From positions 1-14,147 of the forward strand of contig DATKZY010000069.1 of assembly GCA_035527715.1 (NCBI GenBank): a stretch of DNA of 14,147 bases, read 5' to 3'. A program made the position numbers and the translations under genes. The notes beneath the pieces are model-generated. The model did not search any database. It was given only the letters and a program-made list of their open reading frames with translations, and had not been told where the DNA came from. Within the stretch, counting starts at the first letter, position 1; every line of letters begins with the position of its first letter. This document shows positions 1 through 7,550 of the stretch, one piece after another. Source of the stretch: DSUN01 sp035527715. GTDB lineage: Bacteria; Planctomycetota; PUPC01; DSUN01.

Positions 1-1
1 C

Positions 2-514
2 GAGCAGCGCCGCGAGGCGAGCGCCCGCATTCGCCAGCTCATCGCCGACCTGCCGGAGTTCCAGCGGGCGCGGACGGTGCTGCTCTTCGTGTCGCTGCCC
101 GACGAGGCCGACACGCTGGGCATCATCGCCGACGCCCTCGCGGCGGGCAAGACCGTGGCCCTGCCGAAGGTGGACCGCCGTCGGAAGTCGATGGCCGCCA
201 CCGTGCTGCGCGACCTGGAGCGCGACCTGGCGCCCGGCGTCTTCGGCATCCTGGAGCCGAAGGGCTCCGAGGTGGTCGCGCCCGGCTCGATAGATTTTGT
301 GCTCGTGCCGGCGCGCGGCTATGATCGCGCGGGCAATCGCTTGGGCCGTGGTGGCGGCTACTACGACCGCTACATGTCCCACCCCGATTTCCACGCGACG
401 CGCTGCGGCATCGGCTTTGCAGCCCAGGTGCTCGACGCCGTGCCCCACGATACGCACGACTTGCCGGTGGAAGTCCTGGTGACTGAGGGCGGGGTGCTGC
501 GGTTTGGCGAATAG
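2..514 (+). CDS. 5-formyltetrahydrofolate cyclo-ligase, 5' end cut off by window
   Basis: The protein would convert 5-formyl-THF to 5,10-methenyl-THF with ATP in cytoplasmic folate metabolism. The frame is open from base 2; 170 residues are visible, against about 185-200 for the family, so roughly the first 15-20 residues lie outside the window. The in-frame GTG at 77 is not the start, because the upstream codons encode family-like sequence (ARIRQLIADLPEFQRA) leading into the first beta strand. The best signature is GRGGGYYDRYM near the C-terminal third, the conserved glycine-rich substrate/ATP loop of the 5-FCL (YgfA/Fau) family, preceded by a DFVLVPARGYD strand. GKTVALPKV in the N-terminal half also fits. 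The end PHDTHDLPVEVLVTEGGV matches the usual family ending. It converges on holA with a 41-bp gap. Identification is confident; only the N-terminus is missing. Confidence 0.93.
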   Translation, partial: EQRREASARIRQLIADLPEFQRARTVLLFVSLPDEADTLGIIADALAAGKTVALPKVDRRRKSMAATVLRDLERDLAPGVFGILEPKGSEVVAPGSIDFVLVPARGYDRAGNRLGRGGGYYDRYMSHPDFHATRCGIGFAAQVLDAVPHDTHDLPVEVLVTEGGVLRFGE

Positions 515-539
515 GACCTATGTGACCTATACGTCCCAT
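515..539. repeat. Short tandem repeat of about 9 bp between convergent genes
   Basis: Directly after the cyclo-ligase stop codon come GACCTATGT, GACCTATAC and GTCCCAT, close to three copies of a 9-bp unit, which fill much of the 41-bp gap to holA. No hairpin with a T-tract is visible, so it is not an obvious bidirectional terminator. I have an impression that similar GACCTAT/GTCCCAT strings occur between genes in planctomycete-like genomes, but I cannot check that here. Confidence 0.5.
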
Positions 540-555
540 CGAAGGTGGGGCGGCC

Positions 556-1578
556 TCACGCGCAGAGCTTGATGAGGAGGTGTTCGAGGATGGCGCGGGG
601 GTCCATGGCGGAGGTCTTGGAGTCGAGGTCGGCCTGGAGGAGGAGATGGAAGGCGCGAATGAGCTCGCGGCGGGTGCGGCGGCGGGCGTGGGCGACGGTC
701 TGGTCGAAGAAGTAGCCGGGCTTCATGTGGAGGGCCTTGGCGATGGCCTGGGGCGGGTGGCCCAGGTCGAGCAGGGTGCGCGTGTTGATGAGGCGTTCGA
801 GGGCCCAGCGGATCATGGAGATGATGTAGGGCGGCTCGCTGCTCTGGGCGAGCAGGACCTCGAGGACGCGGAGGGCCTTGGCCGGCTCCTTGTTGCCGAG
901 GGCGTCGGTGAGCTTGAAGACGGTGGTGACGGGGAGGTCCTCGACCAGGGCCTCCACGTCCTTCCGTGTGATCGCCTCGCGGGTGCCGACGTAGAGGGCG
1001 AGCTTGGCCAGGCTCTGGTCCACGATGGGCAGGTTGACGCCGACGGAGTCGGCGAGGCGTCGTGCCGCGGCGGCGTCGATCCGCTTGCCGTGGGCGCGGG
1101 CCCGCGCGGTGATCCAGCGGGGCAGCTCGTACTCGCGGGGCGCGGCGCAGGCGACAACGCGGCCCGCCCTGCGGACGGCGATGCCGAGCTTGTCGTTCTT
1201 CGGCAGCTTCTCGAGGACGAGGACCAGGGTGCCCGTCCTCGACGGCTTTTCGAGGTAGGCGAGGAGGGCGTCGCGGGCGTTGGCCGCGAAGCTCGCGGCG
1301 TCCTCGACCACGACGAGGCGGCGGGGCGCCAGGAAGGGCGCGGTGCGCAGCTCGTCGAACAGCTCGCGAGGGTCGGCGACCTCGGCGCCGAGGTATTGGC
1401 TCAGGGCGAGGTCGGGGTCCGCGTCCTTCACCACGGCCTGGCGGATGGCCTGGAGGGCCTGGGAGCGGGCGAACGGCTCGTCGCCGATGATGGCGTAGAC
1501 GGGGAGCGGCTCGCCGCGCCGGAGGTGTTGGGACAGGCCGTCGAGGGTCAGGTCGTCGGCCAGGGCTTGCTTGGGCAC
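556..1578 (-). CDS. holA: DNA polymerase III subunit delta
   Basis: This is the delta subunit of the clamp-loader complex, which opens the beta clamp during replication. At 340 residues it is the normal HolA length (about 340). Visible family features are the N-terminal strand-loop YAIIGDEPF (28-36), where most loader relatives have a P-loop but delta is degenerate; TAPFLAPRRLVVVED (79-93), the conserved 'P-F-x-x-R-R-L-V-V' segment; and a helical C-terminal collar region with the EPPYIISMIRWALERL stretch (248-263). The start is GTG at 1578, supported by AGGAAG (1585-1590) six bases upstream. It follows the response regulator gene by 74 bp on the same strand, so read-through from the kinase operon is possible but not shown. 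It is a housekeeping gene with nothing odd in its sequence. Confidence 0.93.
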   Translation of the reverse strand: MPKQALADDLTLDGLSQHLRRGEPLPVYAIIGDEPFARSQALQAIRQAVVKDADPDLALSQYLGAEVADPRELFDELRTAPFLAPRRLVVVEDAASFAANARDALLAYLEKPSRTGTLVLVLEKLPKNDKLGIAVRRAGRVVACAAPREYELPRWITARARAHGKRIDAAAARRLADSVGVNLPIVDQSLAKLALYVGTREAITRKDVEALVEDLPVTTVFKLTDALGNKEPAKALRVLEVLLAQSSEPPYIISMIRWALERLINTRTLLDLGHPPQAIAKALHMKPGYFFDQTVAHARRRTRRELIRAFHLLLQADLDSKTSAMDPRAILEHLLIKLCA

Positions 1579-1652
1579 GTGGTGCTTCCTACAGGGGGCT
1601 CATCGTCCTCGTCCTCGAACTCCGCAATTCGCAACCAGAGAAGAGGTGCGGG
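1579..1652. other. Short gap between regulator gene and holA
   Basis: The 74 bp hold the holA ribosome binding site and a small direct repeat (CGTCCTCGTCCTCG, 1604-1617). At 1618-1635 there is an AATTCGC unit flanked by related sequence, resembling the 7-bp repeats found near 9968 and 10233. No promoter or terminator is convincing. Confidence 0.4.
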
Positions 1653-3042
<1,390 letters not shown>

Positions 3043-3053
<11 letters not shown>

Positions 3054-4443
3054 GGGGTGCCTCGGGGGAATCGGGTTGGAGTGGGATGCCCAGGGTGACG
3101 AGGGCGCCGCCGCCGGGCTGGTTGGCGACGGCGAGGGTGCCGCCGTGGCCCTCGACGATGCGGAGCGAGAGGGCGAGGCCCAGGCCCAGCCCGGAGCGCT
3201 TGGTGGTGAAGTAGGGCTCGAAGAGGCGCGCGAGGTGGTCGGGCGCGATGCCCGGCCCGGAGTCGGCGAAGGCCACGCGGGCCTCCCCGTTGGCCCGCTC
3301 GCTCGTGACCGCGAGGGTCCCGCCGTCGCGCATCGCCTGGATGCTGTTGCGGATGACATTGGCGAAGACCCGGCTCAGGCGGTCGGCGTCGCCCCGGATG
3401 GGCAGGGGCCCGGCGCGTTCGCGGCGGAGCTGGACTTTGGCTTCCTCGAACTCGCGCGCGAAGAGGGCCAGCGTGTGGTCGAGCACGGCGTCGAGGTCGC
3501 AGGGGCCGAGGGCCAGCTCCGAGGGCCTGGCCAGGAGCACCACGTCGTCGAGGGTGCGGGTGAGGCGGGCCAGCTCGCTGGCGACGATCTCGAAGTTGGC
3601 GTGGGCCTCGGCGCGAAGGGCCGGGTCGTCGGACCCCTTGCTGATGAGCCGCTCGAGGTAGCGGCAGGTGAGGGCGATGGTGTTGAGGGGGTTGCGGATC
3701 TCGTGGGCGACGCCGGCCGCGAGGTTGCCCAGGCCGATCAGCCGCTCGTCCTTGGCCCGGCGGCGCTCGGCCCTGCCGAGGGCCCTGCGCGCCGACCAGG
3801 CGATGGCCGACAGGGCCACGAGCAGCACGGCCTGCGAGAACAGCAGTGCCCACGTCATCTGGCGGTCGAGCCGCGTGAACAGGTGCTCGGTCGGGGCGAG
3901 CTGGCGATGGACCACGAGGCCGCCGAGCAACTTGCCCTCGCGCTGGATCGGGGCGGTGAAGCACAGGCAGTTGGGCGGGTCGCCCCTCGCCGCACAGTCG
4001 TGGGGCAGGACGTAGACCCGCTCCCTGCCCTCGAGGATGTGGCGGGCACAGACCCGCAGGTCGCGGTGCCCCTCGCGCCGAGCGGGCCAGACCGGCTGGA
4101 GCTTGTCGTCCACGACCAGCACGTGCAACTCATGGTCGCCCTGGCGGGCCTCCTCCAGGTCGCACAGCTCGGCCTGGATCTCGTCGGCGATCTCCACGAG
4201 GGAGGAGAGGTTGGCGTGGCGGGCCACCAGCCCGCGCAGCCGCGCCAACAGCTGGCCGCCCCGCAACAGGTCCGCGCACTGCTCGGCGTGGCGCACGCTG
4301 GCAGTGAGCTCCCTGGCCCGGTGCTCGGACACCACGCGGCGCTTGATGCTCAAGATGAGGACCACGGTTGCCATAATGGCCGCGACGCTGAGGAGCGATA
4401 GCACCCACAGCGCCCGAACCGTCCGCTGTCTCGACGAGGGCAT
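3043..4443 (-). CDS. Membrane sensor histidine kinase with Cys-rich sensor domain
   Basis: The 466-residue kinase partners the NtrC-type regulator it overlaps. TM1 is about 10-33, an extracytoplasmic sensor spans about 36-193, TM2 is about 195-217, and a short linker leads to the kinase core. HisKA has H247 in VAHEIRNP (245-252). The ATPase domain has the N box VFANVIRNSIQAM (N362, N366), G1 DSGPG (394-398), the F box LFEPYFTT (407-414) and G2 GLGLGLALS (418-426). The sensor region carries six cysteines (C56, C94, C132, C150, C159, C161), including a CLC pair and nearby histidines H125, H135 and H148, which suggests metal, thiol or redox sensing; this is inference. The overall layout resembles ZraS/AtoS-type kinases paired with NtrC regulators. 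I chose ATG 4443 over upstream in-frame codons because GAAAGG lies about 5 bp before it and a strong promoter lies at 4488-4517. Confidence 0.93.
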
Positions 4444-4487
4444 ACGTGCCTTTCGCTCGTGAAATGGGTCGCGCACCCGTCCCTTCG

Positions 4488-4517
4488 AATATAGGCCGGG
4501 GACGCCGGCGCTGTCAA
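4488..4517 (-). promoter_or_regulatory. Sigma-70-type promoter for the kinase/regulator operon
   Basis: Read on the minus strand, TTGACA (4517-4512) is followed after 18 bp by TATATT (4493-4488). A start point near 4481 would give a leader of about 38 nt before the kinase ATG at 4443, with GAAAGG as ribosome binding site. A perfect -35 and a 5/6 -10 in such GC-rich DNA are unlikely by chance. Confidence 0.75.
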
Positions 4518-4523
4518 GCTCGG

Positions 4524-4551
4524 TTGACTCTGCCCGAGGGGTGCCTATAAT
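4524..4551 (+). promoter_or_regulatory. Sigma-70-type promoter for the O-antigen ligase-like gene
   Basis: TTGACT (4524-4529), a 16-bp spacer and a perfect TATAAT (4546-4551) point rightward. The predicted start near 4558 leaves a leader of about 134 nt before ATG 4692. The -35 box is only 6 bp from the -35 box of the oppositely directed kinase promoter. Confidence 0.75.
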
Positions 4552-4655
4552 CAAGGGGACTGGATGAATGGATGGTTGGATGAATGGATGGTTGTCAGAG
4601 TCCACCGCGTCCGCTCAGTCATCCACTCACCCAATCGTCCGTCCATCCCCCTTGA
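4551..4655. repeat. Large imperfect inverted repeat in the 5' leader (GGATG element)
   Basis: The left half holds two perfect 16-bp tandem copies of TGGATGAATGGATGGT (4561-4576, 4577-4592). The right half (4616-4648) is nearly their reverse complement. In RNA, 4562-4594 can pair with 4616-4648: 33 positions with three A-C mismatches and several G-U pairs, around a loop of about 21 nt. An outer stem TCAAGGGG (4551-4558) pairs with CCCCTTGA (4648-4655). Only the inner stem would lie wholly in the transcript starting near 4558. It could be a mobile palindromic element, a leader hairpin affecting expression or stability, or both. A second TTGACA (4652-4657) lies in the right outer arm but has no matching -10 box. 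Confidence 0.65.
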
Positions 4656-4691
4656 CACGCACCCATCGCTCCTGGAAGAGGTCCCATCGTC

Positions 4692-7346
4692 ATGAGCACA
4701 CCCCGGCCGATCGAGGGGATCAGCATTCGCGCCCTGCCGCTGGCCGTGTTCGCCCTGGTCCTCCTCGTGCCCTTCCTCAACTTCGAGTTCACGCTGTACC
4801 GCTCGACGCTGAAGCTGTTCGTGTTCCAGACGGCGACGACGCTGTTGTGGGGCTACCTGCTGTGGGAGTGGGCGGCGGGGCGCCTGGGGCGCGCCGCGGG
4901 GGCGTGGCCGGCGTGGTGGCTCTTCGTGCCCGTGGGGGCGTGGGTGGCCTGGGGCCTGGCGACAGCGGTCTGGTCGCCCCAGGGCTGGCTCGCCACGGGC
5001 TGGGTCGTGCAGGGGGCCTACGGGGCCGCCGGCGCTCTGGGCCTGGCCCTGCTGCTGCGCGACGCCGGGCACCGGCGGATGTTCGTGGCCGCCGGCAGCG
5101 CCGTGGCCTTCGCCCTGGCCTTCTTCATGGTGCTGTACTACGGGGAGCCCCGGGCGACGTTTCTCGGCGACATTGACCACTTGCCCGGGCGCGAGGCGGG
5201 AGCGGCGTTTCTCCTCCTGCCCACCCTCGTTGTGGCGGCGCTGCTGTACCGCCGCGCGAAGGACGAGGGCGAGGCCGCCGCCGGCTACCGGGGCGTGATC
5301 TGGCTCACCGTGCTGCTCGTCGTGCTGCTGCTGGCCGGCGTGCGCACGCAGGTGCCGGCGTGGCGCTACGGCGTCGGAGCGGGCCTCCTGGTGCTCCTGT
5401 GGCTGCTGCTGCCGCGCTGGCGCCTCGTGGCGGCCGTGCTGGCCCTCGCCCTGGCCCTGCTGGCCGCCGAGCGCGAGATGAAGCAGGGCCTGAGGGCGGC
5501 CGAGTACTGGGACGACTCGGGGGCCACCCGCCGCGCCGTGCTCGACGCCGCCGAGTGGCGTCTCGTGCGGCAGGCCCCGCTCGCCCGGCTGCTCGCGGGG
5601 AACGGTGTGGGGACGCTTCGGCTGGCCCTGGACCGCGAGCGCCCGGTGTGGACCCATGCGGTGTCCTACGGCGACGAGGTGGTGGGCCACGCGCGCCGCC
5701 AGCTCACCGAGGAGCTCTTCGAGCGCGGCGTGGCGGGCGTGGCGATTGCCGTCGTCCTGGGCCTCGCCTGGGTGGTGGCGGGCGGCCTCGCCTTCGTGCG
5801 GGCGCGCGACCCATTCGACTCGGCCCTCGGCGCCGGCCTCGCCGGCGCCGGCGTGGCCCTCGGCGCCTTCGCCTGCTTCTCGAACGGGGCCATCGGCTTC
5901 GGCTCCGGCATGATCTACTGGGTCGGCCTCGGGGTGCTGGGGGCGCTCAGCGTCGAGTGCGGGCGGCCGGCCGGGCTGAGCTGGTCGCCCGAGGAGGAGG
6001 CCTGGCGCGGCGAGGGCGAGCCGCGCCTCCGCAGGGGCAGGGCGACGGCGGCTGCCGCGGCCATCCTCGCCGTTGCCCTGGCCTGGGTTGCCCTCGCCGC
6101 GAGACCCTTCTGGGCCGAGTACTGCCTGCGGGACGGCCAGAAGGAGGACGACGCGGCCCAGCGCCTCTTCGCCCAGAAGCGGCTCGCCGAGCAGACCCTC
6201 GTGCACCACCGCGCCGCGGCCACGCGGGCACTCGCCGGCCTCGACGGCAAGCTGCGCGCCGCCGAGGACGCCCTTCGCGCCGCTGCCGCCGCCCACGACG
6301 ACGCCCTCAAGGGCGGCGGCGCCGACGCGGCGGCCAAGGCCCTCGCCGCGAAGAGAGCGGCCGCTGCCGCCGCACTCGACAGGGCACGCAGCGGCGCCCT
6401 CCAGGCCCGCGACAACGTGGCCTCCGCCATTCGCCAGGTCGAGGAGACCCTGCGCGGCGCCACCGACGAATACGAGCAGGCCGCGCGCCGCACCGACGGC
6501 CTTCTCGGCCGCGCCGCACGCCTGAGCCTGGGCAGCCGCGTGTGGCTCGACGCCGAGATCGGCCAGGCCCTCTCCGACGTCGCCCGCGACAAGCCCGAGG
6601 AGGCCGCCCGCCGCCTCGACCGCCTCGACGCCCTGTGCGGACCGGTCTTCGACTTCGACGTCCAGCGGGCCGCCTGCCACGTGATGCTGGGGCGCCGCGC
6701 CGAAGGCAAGGACGCCGAGCGCGCCAGGAGCCAGCACTTCGCCCAGGCCCACGCGCTCTACCGCCGCTACGCCGCCAAGAACCCCTTCGGAGCCAGGTGC
6801 ACGCTCTTCAGCCCGAGGGTGCCCTTCTACGAGGGCTGGCACCGGCTCATCACCGACGAGATGGCCCGCAAGAACCCGCTCGCCCCGGCCTGGGCCGCCG
6901 ACTTCGTGGCCGCCACGAGCGAGGGGCTCCGCTGGCTCCCCCGCCACTACGGCCTGCTCCTCCTCCGCGCCGACGTGCTCTACTGGCTCCGCCGCCCGGA
7001 GGCCGCGCGCGGCGACGTCGAGGCCGCCTCGGCCATCATCGAGGAGGCCATCGCCAACACCGACCCCCGCTTCGCCCTCACGCGGGCCACGCTCTACTTC
7101 GAGCTGGCCAACGCCAACCTCCGCTGGAACCGCGACAAGGCCCTCAAGGCCGCCAACCAGGTGTTCCTCGAGCGCACCAACCCCAACGACCCGCAGACGA
7201 AGGACGTGCATCGCAAGGTCCACCGCATCCTCACCCGGCTCAAGCAGCTCATGGACAAGCCGCCCAAGCCGCCCGACCCCAAGGCCCCCGCGCCGCCGAA
7301 GGCCGAGGAGGAAAAGCCGGCGGACGAAGACACGAATGGCACGTAG
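4692..7346 (+). CDS. O-antigen ligase/polymerase-like membrane protein with TPR-like tail
   Basis: The 884-residue protein has about 12 hydrophobic segments between 14 and 470 (for example 14-30, 41-60, 73-93, 103-122, 128-150, 171-186, 200-216, 225-259, 345-368, 376-398, 404-420, 451-470). The large loop 260-344 contains LLAGNGVGTLRLAL (300-313), then H322 and H333, then LTEELFERGVAGVA (338-351). This is the pattern of the Wzy_C/WaaL O-antigen ligase superfamily, which joins polysaccharide to a lipid or protein acceptor at the membrane; the H-x-x..G-x-x-G spacing is slightly longer than in classical WaaL. Residues 485-600 are an Ala/Arg-rich helix, probably coiled coil. Residues 620-850 look helical and TPR-like, and the tail 855-880 is rich in Pro, Lys and Glu. 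GGAAGAGG (4674-4681) lies 10 bp before the ATG. The family call is probable, the substrate unknown. Codons shift from G-ending to C-ending along the gene. Confidence 0.7.
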   Translation: MSTPRPIEGISIRALPLAVFALVLLVPFLNFEFTLYRSTLKLFVFQTATTLLWGYLLWEWAAGRLGRAAGAWPAWWLFVPVGAWVAWGLATAVWSPQGWLATGWVVQGAYGAAGALGLALLLRDAGHRRMFVAAGSAVAFALAFFMVLYYGEPRATFLGDIDHLPGREAGAAFLLLPTLVVAALLYRRAKDEGEAAAGYRGVIWLTVLLVVLLLAGVRTQVPAWRYGVGAGLLVLLWLLLPRWRLVAAVLALALALLAAEREMKQGLRAAEYWDDSGATRRAVLDAAEWRLVRQAPLARLLAGNGVGTLRLALDRERPVWTHAVSYGDEVVGHARRQLTEELFERGVAGVAIAVVLGLAWVVAGGLAFVRARDPFDSALGAGLAGAGVALGAFACFSNGAIGFGSGMIYWVGLGVLGALSVECGRPAGLSWSPEEEAWRGEGEPRLRRGRATAAAAAILAVALAWVALAARPFWAEYCLRDGQKEDDAAQRLFAQKRLAEQTLVHHRAAATRALAGLDGKLRAAEDALRAAAAAHDDALKGGGADAAAKALAAKRAAAAAALDRARSGALQARDNVASAIRQVEETLRGATDEYEQAARRTDGLLGRAARLSLGSRVWLDAEIGQALSDVARDKPEEAARRLDRLDALCGPVFDFDVQRAACHVMLGRRAEGKDAERARSQHFAQAHALYRRYAAKNPFGARCTLFSPRVPFYEGWHRLITDEMARKNPLAPAWAADFVAATSEGLRWLPRHYGLLLLRADVLYWLRRPEAARGDVEAASAIIEEAIANTDPRFALTRATLYFELANANLRWNRDKALKAANQVFLERTNPNDPQTKDVHRKVHRILTRLKQLMDKPPKPPDPKAPAPPKAEEEKPADEDTNGT

Positions 7347-7400
7347 CGCGGCCTGGCAAGGGCTATGGCCTCTAACAGAGCGAGCTACTGGCCCCCGGAG

Positions 7401-7513
7401 TGTCATTCCGAGCTTGGCGAGGAACCTTTCAGGGGAGCGGCCGAATCAGGAGGTCCCCGGCCCGTTTGGTGCAGCAGGCCATTGAAAGATCGTTCGACAG
7501 GCTCACGATGACA
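7401..7513. repeat. 113-bp element with imperfect terminal inverted repeats
   Basis: The gap before the importer contains TGTCATTCCGAGC at 7401 and its imperfect mirror ending CTCACGATGACA at 7513. The arms 7401-7430 and 7484-7513 match at 21 of 30 positions as an inverted repeat, with perfect TGTCAT/ATGACA ends. TGTCATTCCGAGC-type strings are, to my knowledge, recurrent intergenic repeats in several phyla. No coding potential or promoter is evident inside. The rest of the gap 7347-7550 holds only the importer's ribosome binding site; no T-tract terminator for the preceding gene is seen. Confidence 0.6.
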
Positions 7514-7538
7514 AGCTCTGCGGGTGGTTCATTGTTCT

Positions 7539-7543
7539 GGAAG
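7539..7543 (+). promoter_or_regulatory. Ribosome binding site that decides the importer start
   Basis: GGAAG lies 7 bp before ATG 7551. The in-frame GTG at 7524 has no comparable site and would add nine polar residues before the signal peptide, so ATG 7551 is preferred. Confidence 0.6.
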
Positions 7544-7550
7544 CCTTCGC

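Noticed and set aside
4444..4691. Sigma-54 promoter as target of the NtrC-type regulator
   Set aside because: No TGGCAC-N5-TTGC-like site was found here or in the other gaps; TGGCAC strings at 7336 and 10197 and TTGGCA at 10139 lack the -12 half.
4568..5176. Open frame starting MDGWMNGW inside the GGATG repeat
   Set aside because: It is a translation of the 16-bp repeat followed by an out-of-frame reading of the ligase-like gene.
4551..7406. A 951-codon open frame antisense to the ligase-like gene
   Set aside because: It is rich in G, A, E, P and R without any domain and mirrors a real gene with strong GC3 bias; long antisense frames are expected in such DNA.
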